A stretch of 64,000 bases of DNA, taken from Bugulina stolonifera. Its lineage: Eukaryota > Bryozoa > Gymnolaemata > Cheilostomatida > Bugulidae. Of the stretch, positions 1-11,330 are shown piece by piece (the first letter of the stretch is position 1; each line of letters starts with the position of its first letter). Position numbers and translations under genes: made by a program. Below the pieces are notes generated by a model. That model was given only the letters and a program-made list of their open reading frames with translations. It was not told the DNA's origin and made no database searches. The stretch is from assembly GCA_935421135.1 (NCBI GenBank), contig OW285195.1:14522158-14586157 (forward strand). Reading direction: 5' to 3'.

Positions 1-485
1 CAAATAGCTAATTCCTGCAACCGCATACAGTAGCATACTAGTGATTCCAATAGAAAGAGGGCAACTTGACAACAACAGAGAATTGGGACAATAACTGAAA
101 TTCCTTGTTGAAAACTTTCATTTTGATTGTGGGGGGGGGGGGGGTTTGCAAGAGTTAGTTCTAGTGAATGGTTATTTCTGTTGATTCGACTCTAAGAGAC
201 AAGAGTTTGAGTGTTAAAACAGTAGCTTTTCGAATTCAACTCCCATACTTGTTTGAAAACGCTGATGCTTTGTTACAGGTGGGAGAATAGTGAATTTATA
301 ACTTTCTATATTTTCAACTGTCTTTAATGTGAATTGACGACTTGATGATAAAATAGTCGTATGTTTGCTACAAATTCTAATGCATTTGGATGACTACCTT
401 GTCATCGCCTTCAGAAATAAAGTTAATGACTGTAATAGACATCTCCAATTAGGGGAAGGTTGACTGAGAAAGGATGGGGTAGAGA

Positions 486-640
486 GACAGGGTGGTGCAG
501 CGGTTAACTTGTTGCTCTGTAGAACTAAGGGCTACAGTTTCAAGTCCCACACATTCCTGCCGTGGAAGGTGAGCTCTTCCACTCAGAGCACAAGGTGGTT
601 AAATGTATGACAGCGACCCAAAAGTGACACAAAAAAGGAA
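486..640 (+). mobile_element. tRNA-derived SINE-like sequence
   Basis: GGTGGTGCAGCGGTTAAC resembles a Pol III A box and GTTTCAAGTCCCAC a B box about 45 bases later, as in a tRNA-derived SINE head. A tail with AAAAGTGACACAAAAAAGG follows. The body does not fold as an intact tRNA. Confidence 0.45.
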
Positions 641-1576
641 TACATGGCTATTCGAACTGGGCAGCAACAGAAATGTCTTTTGACCATTTTAGCGAAGAAA
701 AACTCAAGTGAACTTTCAGCCTTTTACTGTTTACTTTATCTCATAATTGTAATATTATACAAATGTAGCATCAAGGATGATGAGCAGTTAAAGTTTACTG
801 TATTGTCTGTTGTTTTTAATATTCTAACGACATGCGGTGTTCGCATTGATCGAGACATTTTACACAAATCTGGAGCAATATTGTAGGCCTATGTATCTAG
901 TGTGAAGTTTCCCATATAAGCGTGTTAGAGTAAATGCATGTACGAGTACATGCATATACGAGTACATGCTTATACGAGTACATGCATATACATGTATGTA
1001 TATAACTATGTTAATTAGGATGATAGAGCATCGCATATTCATTGATCAAGTGTTCATTTTCTTATTGTACTATAAATGTAAAAGCAGACGATACTGAAAA
1101 AGTAAATGAACATTGTTTAATGCGATGTGGTTGTACAAGTGTATATAGATGAGTTGGCATCTCATTAAATGCTAGAGTGACGTTAATATAATCAATTTAA
1201 TAGCCATATTGTACAAAATACAATGCATAAGCAGTCTTGTGAATAGAGAAAGAAAAGATAAAAATGTATTGTTTTTTTATAAACGGTGATTATTATTGAT
1301 CATTCCTTAATCCTACTAGCCCTCATGTCAGACTAGGTTACACTCTACGTGTAGTTTTACACAAGCACATTGTCCTATCAAACTCACCATGAGAGCCGGT
1401 GATATACGGCGTCACAAGTCATGTCTACAAAAGTAGCGTTATTCAATTTCTGTTAAGTTGAGTTGCCCGCAAAATATATTTTCAGACGACAGACACTGTT
1501 TCATCTGTCATTCTTTCCTGTTTCAGTTAGCTCAACTATTTTGAAAGCCTTAGTCCTATGTTGGGCACTTGGAAAA
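641..1576. other. Non-coding, left of the Fringe duplication
   Basis: AT-rich DNA with a (TGCATATACGAGTACA)-type short repeat at 935-1000. The first 480 bases hold only a G-run (131-143) apart from the SINE. I found no Fringe body exon here on either strand. Confidence 0.5.
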
Positions 1577-2298
1577 TTAGACAGGGCACACTGCACCGTA
1601 AATATTGAGGCAACCACCTCTCCTGCAGTTTTGATAAAGAACGAGGCTATTTAGTTTGCTAATTGATTGCTCGTACTGTGACAATCTATGCAAAAGAGTG
1701 GATAGTGGCTAGTGACCAGTGACCGGTGGACAACAGAGTTTTAGTTGTTACGCATGATCTATCACTGATGAGTAATTAATGAAAATATTATATAAATGTT
1801 TTTATTTTTGCTCTAGTCATAGCTTAGGCCTACTCTGACATCAAAGCTGATATTATCATCACATACATGCACCTGGGGTGTGTAGTAGACTCTAGTACTA
1901 AACTGAACAAGTAAGGAATTCTTTTCTGAAGTTTCTTCAATTGTTTAAATTCAATAGCTGCTACACATACACTGTGTTTTCATTATTCGAGATACATATA
2001 TAAACACACATATGACACTAGCTATTGCATTTGACTAGCTGTATATATACATTGTACATGTATATAATATAAGCTATAATGCCAAACATGCAAATAATTA
2101 ACAATGCATAACTTGTAACTGCTGACATAATTATTGCTGTGACCTGCAATATTTCATTTCATATACAATGTTTTACATAGCTACATTTTAGCTTGGTATA
2201 GCTTTTTCCTTCAGTAATGTTGATTAAAATAACTAGACTGTACCTAAGCCCCATAATAATAACACATTGTTGAAACAGGCAAATATAAAAGCACTTAC

Positions 2299-2733
2299 AG
2301 AAGAAGGAGCCAGATTTCCCCACGTCTCTAATATTAAATCTAGTCTTTGACTGTGATATTTTCTTGTTGTCTTCAAACCAATGAAAATGTCTTCAATAAA
2401 AACATCGCTTGTAGCTTTAGCTTCTTGCTCTTTGAGTTGGGATCTTGAATATTTGTAGTCGTTCAGCTGTTTAATTCCAGCAGATAGACGTATATCTTCT
2501 AAGTTAGCAGCGATTCCATTTGTGATGTTTGCCACTCTCCCTGTGTAGTCCATGATTTTATATTGGACATTTGACCACGTAGATATTCTTGTAATATTTC
2601 GTAATCCTAGTATCATGTATATGTTGATAGCTGTAGTCACAAAACAACTGACGATAAATATTCTCCTGCACATGGATTTGTGTGCATTGTTAATCCGCAT
2701 TTTTCTTAATAGCAAGTTTTTCTTCCGCTTCAC
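2299..2733 (-). CDS. Fringe-like alternative first exon, copy A (body exons not seen in window)
   Basis: An open first exon starts at ATG 2731-2733 and ends at a GTAAGT donor just below 2299 (SS then donor, phase 0). It encodes a basic N-terminus (MKRKKNLLLRK), a membrane anchor at residues ~24-44, a stem of about 80 residues and the Fringe motif IEDIFIGLKTTRKYHSQRLD, with ETWGNLAPSS at the donor. It is nearly identical to 9658-10092. The body exons it should join would lie to its left on this strand; I looked through 1-2230 and found none, so they must be outside the window or this exon is stranded at the edge of the duplication. The same splice phase as the other Fringe first exons makes them interchangeable in principle. 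Confidence 0.75.
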
Positions 2734-3292
2734 CAGAAGGAAAATGTATGACTTTTTACCTCCAATGAAATGGAAAGCCTAACGTGATATTGTCAATCAT
2801 ACATAGCACAGCGTCACACAACAAACACCTTATCAATAATATAATATAAACACTCACATGTGTCCTTCAACAATATCAATGTAATGGGCGGGGCTAGCAT
2901 GACTGACAGCCATAATACTGTGTACAAGGAGTTGTCCTATCTCACCAAATAATTGTTTACTATTCAACTTCAGGTGATGCCCTCCATTGTTCATGTATAC
3001 ATGTACTTGTACATTGTATCTCTACTGTTTTTATTTTAGGATCTTGTCTAAAAGTTCAATTATTGAATGTAGAAGTACAGTTAGATTACCAACAAAACTA
3101 AATTCCCAAAAACATCAAAATTTTAGCTGCTACTCTTTCAACCTTTTTTTGAGAATAACCTTGTGCATAGCCTTAGCTCTCCAGCCAACATTGACATCAA
3201 CAACATTGCTGCTATTTCTGTTCATAGTACTTCAAGAGAAATAAAGTTGATACCTTTTAATACCGACTATCACAGAGACTGTCACTGAGATC

Positions 3293-3460
3293 GTTAGGTG
3301 CAGCAGTGGAGAAATTTGGATAGTCTTAGTTCCTTGTTTGTGGTTGGGGTTTGGAGTAAGGGTGGTCAACCAGCAAAATATAGAGAAGACAACTTCTCCT
3401 GCTTTATTTTTGGCGAAGAACAAAGGCTATCTCAAATTTCTCCACTTCTGCATCTAACTC
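3293..3460. mobile_element. MITE family 1, copy 1
   Basis: A ~168 bp element with terminal inverted repeats (TTAGGTGCAGCAGTGGAGAA / TTCTCCACTTCTGCATCTAA) and no coding capacity. It is flanked by ~18 bp direct repeats (CACAGAGACTGTCACTGA at 3271 and 3461), far longer than a normal transposon target duplication. It lies between the last Fringe exon of copy A and the alternative exon. Confidence 0.82.
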
Positions 3461-3977
3461 CACAGAGACTGTCACTGATATTGTCTTACTTGATTGTAAA
3501 ATGGTGGAGCACATAAACACAGTGTTAGAAGTGGAACAGATGAGGTGGGTAAGTACTATACACCCTTATGTGCCCTCATTTCTAGCACTGCCATAAGGTA
3601 ATGGAATGAGCCCCTCACAATCATAATATTATATAGACTGCAGGCAACATAATTTTATGTCTATGTATCCTTACTAAATTTATTTTATCAGGCACCCTTC
3701 ACACAGTCAAGGAAATACTTTCCATTAAAAAAAGATTTGTTAGGAAAATAAGAAATCTGACAATTAATTATATCTATAGAGATTACAAAGATATAAATAT
3801 GATTTAAATAATATAAATTACCAACAGCTAAAAATTCAAATCCCATGCAGTGCATGTGCATCGTAGGTAAGTGGATAATTAGAATTACACTAATAGACAT
3901 ATATAAAGCAAAGGAGAACATGAGACCTCTCCTCATCAAGGTATCGTTAGTTTAACATCCCCCTTTATGGTACACGA

Positions 3978-6900
3978 TCATAATGTCGGCATTGGTCCAA
4001 GTCGTTCAATAATTCTCCTGCAGCTATCAGAGGTAGGAAACAGATGGCAGTGAAGCGAGTATACCCTGCAAAAATAATATAAAATAAGAAAGTCCATAAT
4101 CATGTAAAAAGACAATTTGTAATATATAAGAAAACTAGTTTAACTAATAATTACACTTATGTGTAGTTAGGAGCTCTTACAAGCAGCGATAATCCTCTAA
4201 TTTTTAAACCTGTGTGCGATTGTCACAAATCCAAATCAAATCCGGCAGCCATATAATAGCAGGAAGTAAACTCAGCAGCAATTTATACTTCTGGAACTTG
4301 ATGGACTAATGCCAACATTTCTTTATTCTATTGAATGTGGCTGTTGGTTTTGAAAAATGTTAGAACAAACCAAGTACTGCTGTTGCTACCAAGAGACTAA
4401 AGTTGGTTTACTGCTGAAAATAAAATTGAAGTACAAGAGCTATCACAAAAACTTAGGAATTATCTAACCTTGTTGGATCAACAGATACAGAATAGTGCTG
4501 AATTTCTTTACGGATCAAAAGTCTGTTTGACATTGCTATGACCTTAGACGCCACAACTTCACCCCAGCTAATCGAGATCTGCCAATTTATAAAATAATTT
4601 GTTATGCCTCATTATAAGCGAGGCATAAGATAAAGAAGAGTTATCTCATCATGCAATCATATGCACAAGAAAAGACAACTCTGTATATTTCCATGATAAC
4701 CAGTGTTAAGTTTTGGCAGAGTCTATGCAAAAGCTAAACAACTTCCCCATCTTCAAATAGTGTGAGGAACTCTGGCTATCCTAAATTTTTGGAATTACTT
4801 TTTTCAGTCTAAAATATCACCACTGGTTGGTCAAGGAGATTGGCCTCATAGCCAACCAGTGATTAGTGTTCTGTTGCAACCAGCTGGCTAATAACTATAA
4901 TATTGTTTGCTTTATGCAGTGATCTAAGGTATAGTTGCGACAATCACCAGTTTGTGGTAGTCAACTGGGTCTATCATCCACATGGGTTCTAAATGAGAGT
5001 GTAGAGTAGGTACAACAGTCAGGTTAACTTTAAGTAGATGATCTACAGAAGAGAAATATTTCGGTACATAGAAACAACAACTACCATCAAAGTAATCACA
5101 CCAATTATAGCAAATGTAATAACAATTGAACATGCAAAGTTAGTGGCAAGATATTCTAGACTGTAGCAGTGATTTGTCTCACTCACGATCTTTGCTAACC
5201 TTTATCTAAGAGCGTGACAGGCTACATGTAATGTATCAAATGGGAGACCAATATTAGTACTTGTAGTAGTCTTCTCATGTCCATATATATAGTGTATATA
5301 GACAGCACTTTAAGTAAACTTTATAAAGCACACAAGGGACATGAAACTATGCTGGGCGGTACTATAAGTCATAGCGGGCCTATACTACACCAAGAAATGT
5401 GTTTGACTGTAAACATGGAACGTCTTCTATTAAACTTACTGCATACATAGCCAATGGTAGTATCATCTGGGTTTTTTATCTCAACTCCTCTTTTATAAAA
5501 TCCACCATTGCTAAAAAAGTATCGTTCATAAATCTCAAACTATTAGAATTGTCTCTGCTTTGGGTGGTACAAATAATTGTTGACGCGTGACACCGTCTGA
5601 TTGCTAAATAAACGAAGACAAAGCAGCTTTACTTGATCTGCTGGTAATGGCCAACATTTTGTCATTGTGGGTGCATGTTTAAGTAGTTGCATGACTATGA
5701 TCACATGACTTTGATCACATGATTGTGGTTATATGATTGCGAATACAGTGTCTAAATGGCGTCAGAAACCGTTAATGAATTCTGAAACGAGCTAACTTTG
5801 TTCGATGTGATGATTACATCACAATTTAGAAGATCACACCAGCTATTGAACTAAATAAATGAGATTTATACAAATGATGGAGATATAGCGGGTTTCCTGA
5901 CAGTAGATACTTACCTACACAGAGGCTGCATTCTCTTAGCCAGAGCTCTACTTATACATAGCCCCGCCCCTCCAGTTGCAAACCAGTAGGATATTATATT
6001 ATTCTGTAAAAGAACCAACTACTAATAAAAGATTCTCATAATGGAGCTCTTGGGCTAGGTTTGTAGAGGGTTTATGACCAGCTAACACCTAGGAGAATAT
6101 GTAAAGAATTTAAATATTTGACTAACATTCAACAGAACATGCATCTTTAAATTCACAATGGAGGTGCAGGCATACATACCTCTTTGTCTTTGATAGTGTA
6201 CTTCTCTGTCAAACTGGGTTTCCCAATATACCAATCTTTATCGGGATCGTAACTCCTCAACATTTTTACAAAGTTGGGAATATTGATGTAAGTATCGTCA
6301 TCAACTGAACAAAACCATTTATATCTGAAATTAAAAAAATAGTTGAGGATCTATTTTCATTTAACGAACATGGCAGCCATGAAACAACTCCCCTACTTCA
6401 GCTGTTGGCTGAATGCAAGTTGATAGAGCTAATGTACGGGTACCTAAGCAATATCTAGTGCATTTAGCCGGGTGGCTGCAACGACACAAAACACGTCTGC
6501 GCAACAGATGGTCGGCCTTTACACCAGACAGAAAAGCATAAATATGCAGAAATTTGCTGACTTACTGCTCTAGTTTAGACATATAGGTGTCGTACATTAC
6601 TTGTAACTTGCACAGCAAATCTTCTCTGTAAACAAATAAATATTTTAAATTAAAAGAAAAAGATACAACAAAAGATGGAATTTAAATGAAAATAATCACT
6701 ACCCAACACTGCTAAGTACAATGTATGTCAGCATAACATTACATGTACATGCTAAAAGTAGCTATAGGTTGGCTATAATGTAATACATGTGCTATAAAAT
6801 ATGCAAATAGCAATAAATTGTAATTCTGATATTTCATTGATTAGTATTTACTTTAAAATAATAATTATAAGTCGGCTTACTTATTATGGCTAGTCCCACA

Positions 6901-8898
6901 TTGTGTGTTGACGTATCTCGTACCATTACCTATAAAACAGAAGTATGTGTCAGTATGCATACATGTAGTTGCACATGTATGTACTACAGTAAACGGCAGT
7001 AGAGAGAGAGAAAGAGAGAGAGAGTGGTAAGGTTAATTCTATATGATTGTGGAGATGATTGAGAGGCAGAGGGCTGTGAGAAACAAATGCAACATCGCAG
7101 AATCGTGGAAAGAGTAATCTATCAAAGTTTACATAGCTAGAACTTATACACGACTTGTATGTATGTACATGTACACTCACCGTACATTGCTTGGTGTACA
7201 ATTATGACTATATAGGCCTCTCAATGCAACACATGAGTATAAATATATATTATAATATATAATATATTAATAGTTTTATATGTGTATTATAATGTACATT
7301 TTAAACAAGCAGATTGGATATTCAGGGCATCTTCAGGGGTAGACAACTGAAGGCTGAAGCTGTGAGAATTGCGATATCAGATGAGTAACATGGAAGTTGG
7401 TTGCGATCAAAACTCAGCAGTAGCTAGATTGTGAGCTTACCGAAGATTCTACTATACTTGAGATCCTCTCCATCTGTTATTAAGTAAACCTGCAAGAAGA
7501 TGGGAAGCGTTAAAAAGAATTAAAAACTTCTTGCATGAAAACTAACATCATAAATGATTGCAGTACATGTACATGTATCTACTAAGCTTAGTAAAATGAT
7601 GCTACAGGAAACGTGGACAGAACATTTCTGGTCGATTCATACCCATACATCTGGTCGTTGGATTATGTTGCACACATGTATAGTATAGATTATAGTCATG
7701 TGGGTTTCGTCATATGCACATGTACATGTAAACGTTTACTAATGGGGATACTACTAACGAGGGAATTGTAATCAATATTTAGTTAGTAGATATTGATTTT
7801 GGCTCACAATTATAAGCCGAATGCTTTCTAGAAATTTTCAAGAGGGCTTTTCGACTCAAAGGAAATAAAGTTGAAGTCTTTTGAAATAAGAAAAGAAAAT
7901 TGTTTTAGATTATAAAATAATGTTATAATGATAATAATTAATAATAAAATAAAATAAAATGATATAAAATAATGTTATAATGATAATAATTAATAACAAT
8001 ATAAAATAGAATAATGTTATAATGATAATATTGTTGAGTTTTGCCTTGTTGGACTGAACCAGCCAACTGCTGCCTTATTTACTATCTTAGATTGGTTTGA
8101 TAAAGTATTATGTAATGTAAATGTTATGCAATATGTGTTATTATAATGCATACTGTTATATATAATGTAATATACATTGTATTATTCAAATAACCAGTGC
8201 CACCTATTTTAAAACACAATGCAATATAAAATTATTATATCATGTCATGTTGAGTGTTATGCAAGGTAGCCTCCGTTCTTTGCCAAAAGCAGCCACTTCC
8301 ATTTCAGTAACCCTCACAGTGACTAGCAACTCTATTGAAAACTTATATCTAGCCCTGGTTCCAGGAGAACAATTCAGTCACTCTTTCAAGAGGCTAAAAA
8401 CGTTGTTCTAAAAGTCTAGCATTAATTTAGAAATAAACCCTCAGCTAAGAAAGATTCTTAGTAACTTACTAACACAAGCTGTAGTAAATCTGTATGTACA
8501 TGTAGATTCAGTCATTATCATCATTATTACCATGGAGATGCAGCAGAACAAAGCTACTCAATACTTACAGATGATTGGCTGACGTCTATCCAAGAATTTA
8601 CCAGAAGACGGACTCTCTGTTCATGATAGCGATGAGTGGACTTTAATCCAATGAAAATGTCTTCGACATACAGCATCTCATTCAGTGGTGACTGTTCTAG
8701 ACTTTGTTGAAGCTTCGAATATCTGTACCGGTTCAAATGTATGACTCCATCAGAGTAATGTGAGACAGGATTCAATAAATTACGTGAGTTTCTGAGATGA
8801 TAAGATGACTCGGATGGGTTCTCTGCAAGACCAACTCCAGAGGATGGCGCTACTGTGTGCCGATTGAAGTAGACAAGGTAGGTATTGATAGTTGTCAT
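3978..8898 (-). CDS. Fringe-like glycosyltransferase, tandem copy A (5'-truncated first exon)
   Basis: Fringe enzymes are Golgi type II membrane proteins that add beta-1,3-GlcNAc to O-fucose on Notch-type EGF repeats. Exons read on the minus strand: 8569-8898 (partial first exon), 7441-7489, 6881-6929, 6566-6625, 6180-6324, 5915-6003, 5440-5510, 4948-5042, 4469-4578 and 3978-4065 (TGA at 3978-3980). Family motifs appear in order: VEDIFIGLKSTHRYHEQR, LITDGED, the metal-binding WFCSVDDDTY, IGKPSL, YWFATGGAGLCISR, PDDTTIGY, LHSHLEP and YSLHCHLF. All splice phases agree. The duplication break cuts exon 1 after the codons for the first 14 residues of copy B, so this copy has lost its ATG, half its membrane anchor and its promoter. 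It may start at the internal ATG (8896-8898), or be used with the first exon at 9658-10092. Family call is confident; expression is unknown. Confidence 0.88.
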
Positions 8899-9657
8899 CA
8901 CCAGAAGCCCTAATTAGACAGGGCTCACTGCACCGTAAATATTGAGACAACCACCTCTCCTGCAGTTTTGATAAAGAACGAGGCTATTTAGTTTGCTAAT
9001 TGAATGCTCGTACTGTGACAGTCTATGCAAAAGAGTGGACAGTGGCTAGTGACCAGTGACCGGTGACCAGTGACCGGTGGACAACAAAGTTTTAGTTGCT
9101 AAGTGCATAGGCCTAATATCGCTGATGGGTGATTATTAAAAATATTACATAGATGTTTTATTTTTGCTCTAGTCATAGCTTAGGCCTACTCTGACATCAA
9201 AGCTGATATTATCATCACATACATGCACCTGGGGTGTGTAGTAGACTCTAGTACTAAACTGAACAAGTAAGGAATTCTTTTCTGAAGTTTCTTCAATTGT
9301 TTAAATTCAATAGCTGCTACACATACACTGTGTTTTCATTATTCGAGATACATTTTATATAAACACACATATGACACTAGCTATTGCATTTGACTAGCTG
9401 TATATATACATTGTACATGTATATAATATAAGCTATAATGCCAAACATGCAAATAATTAACAATGCATAACGTGTAACTGCTGACATAATTATTGCTGTG
9501 ACCTGCAATATTTCATTTCATATACAATGTTTTACATAGCTACGTTTTAGCTTGGTATAGCTTTTTCCTTCAGTAATGTTGATTAAAATAACTAGACTGT
9601 ACCTAAGCCCCATAATAATAACACATTGTTGAAACAGGCAAATATAAAAGCACTTAC

Positions 9658-10092
9658 AGAAGAAGGAGCCAGATTTCCCCACGTCTCTAATATTAAATCT
9701 AGTCTTTGACTGTGATATTTTCTTGTTGTCTTCAAACCAATGAAAATGTCTTCAATAAAAACATCGCTTGTAGCTTTAGCTTCTTGCTCTTTGAGTTGGG
9801 ATCTTGAATATTTGTAGTCGTTCAGCTGTTTAATTCCAGCAGATAGACGTATATCTTCTAAGTTAGCAGCGATTCCATTTGTGATGTTTGCCACTCTCCC
9901 TGTGTAGTCCATGATTTTATATTGGACATTTGACCACGTAGATATTCTTGTAATATTTCGTAATCCTAGTATCATGTATAAGTTGATCGCTGTAGTCACA
10001 AAACAACTGACGATAAATATTCTCCTGCACATGGATTTGTGTGCATTGTTAATCTGCATTTTTCTTAATAGCAAGTTTTTCTTCCGCTTCAC
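9658..10092 (-). CDS. Fringe-like alternative first exon, copy B
   Basis: Second copy of the 2299-2733 exon, differing at only two residues I could see (R to Q at residue 13 and I to L in the anchor). It begins at ATG 10090-10092 and ends in a phase-0 GTAAGT donor. After the tandem duplication it sits directly upstream (minus strand) of the copy A body, separated from it only by the truncated exon at 8569-8898. Splicing from here to exon 2 at 7489, skipping that fragment, would join LAPSS to VYLITDGED and give 1191 bases, 396 codons plus stop, in frame to the end of copy A. This is an inference from phase and position. The alternative is that the exon is unused. Confidence 0.72.
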
Positions 10093-10671
10093 CAGAAGGA
10101 AAATGTATGACTTTTTACCTCTAATGAAATGGAAAGCCTAACGTGATATTGTCAATCATATATAGCACAGCGTCACACAACAAACACCTTATCAATAATA
10201 TAATATAAACACTCACATGTGTCATTCAACAATATCAATGTAATGGGCGGGGTTAGCATGACTGACAGCCATAATACTGTGTACAAGGAGTTGTCCTATC
10301 TCACCAAATAATTGTTTACTATTCAACTTCAGGTGATGCCCTCCATTGTTCATGTATACATGTACTTGTACATGTATACATGTACTTGTACATTGTATCT
10401 CTACTGTTTTTATTTTAGGATTTTGTCTAAAAGTTCAATTATTGAATGTAGAAGTACAGTTAGATTACCAACAAAACTAAATTCCCAAAAACATCAAAAT
10501 TTTAGCTGCTACTCTTTCAACCTTTTTTTGAGAATAACCTTGTGCATAGCCTTAGCTCTCCAGCCAACATTGACATCAACAACATTGCTGCTATTTCTGT
10601 TCATAGTACTTCAAGAGAAATAAAGTTGATACCTTTTAATACCGACTATCACAGAGACTGTCACTGAGATC

Positions 10672-10839
10672 GTTAGGTGCAGCAGTGGAGAAATTTGGAT
10701 AGTCTTAGTTCCTTGTTTGTGGTTGGGGTTTGGAGTAAGGGTGGTCAACCAGCAAAATATAGAGAAGACAACTTCTCCTGCTTTATTTTTGGCGAAGAAC
10801 AAAGGCTATCTCAAATTTCTCCACTTCTGCATCTAACTC
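10672..10839. mobile_element. MITE family 1, copy 2 (copied with the Fringe block)
   Basis: Same element as 3293-3460, carried along in the tandem duplication, with the same flanks. Confidence 0.82.
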
Positions 10840-11330
10840 CACAGAGACTGTCACTGATATTGTCTTACTTGATTGTAAAATGTTGGAGCACATAAACACA
10901 GTGTTAGAAGTGGAACAGATGAGGTGGGTAAGTACTATTCACCCTTATGTGCCCTCATTTCTAGCACTGCCATAAGGTAATGGAATGAGCCCCTCACAAT
11001 CATAATATTATATAGACTGCAGGCAACATAATTTTATGTCTATGTATCCTTACTAAATTTATTTTATCAGGCACCCTTCACACAGTCAAGGAAATACTTT
11101 CCATTAAAAAAAGATTTGTTAGGAAAATAAGAAATCTGACAATTAATTATATCTATAGAGATTACAAAGATATAAATATGATATAAATAATATAAATTAC
11201 CAACAGCTAAAAATTCAAATCCCATGCAGTGCATGTGCATCGTAGGTAAGTGGATAATTAGAATTACACTAATAGACATATATAAAGCAAAGGAGAACAT
11301 GAGACCTCTCCTCATCAAGGTATCGTTAGT

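Larger units (their letters stand above)
1577..8912. repeat. Tandem segmental duplication, unit A (~7.34 kb)
   Basis: Everything from about ATTAGACAGGGC (near 1577) to CACCAGAAGCCCTAA (8912) recurs at 8914-16308 with offsets drifting from +7337 to +7396. Small indels cause the drift, for example an extra GTACATGTATACAT stretch near 10370 and different lengths of the AT-rich tract at 7915-8035. Introns are as well conserved as exons. The unit holds one alternative first exon at its low end and nine Fringe body exons, and its high end stops inside exon 1. Confidence 0.93.

Noticed and set aside
1..2230. Fringe body exons belonging to the first exon at 2299-2733
   Set aside because: No TDGED, VDDD, WFATGGAG or HSHLE coding signal was found on the minus strand; they may lie left of the window.
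4948..5133. A free-standing 69-residue minus-strand gene (MFNCYYICYNW...)
   Set aside because: Its right half is intron; only 4948-5042 is coding, as Fringe exon 8 with LHSHLEP. The same holds at 12301-12510.
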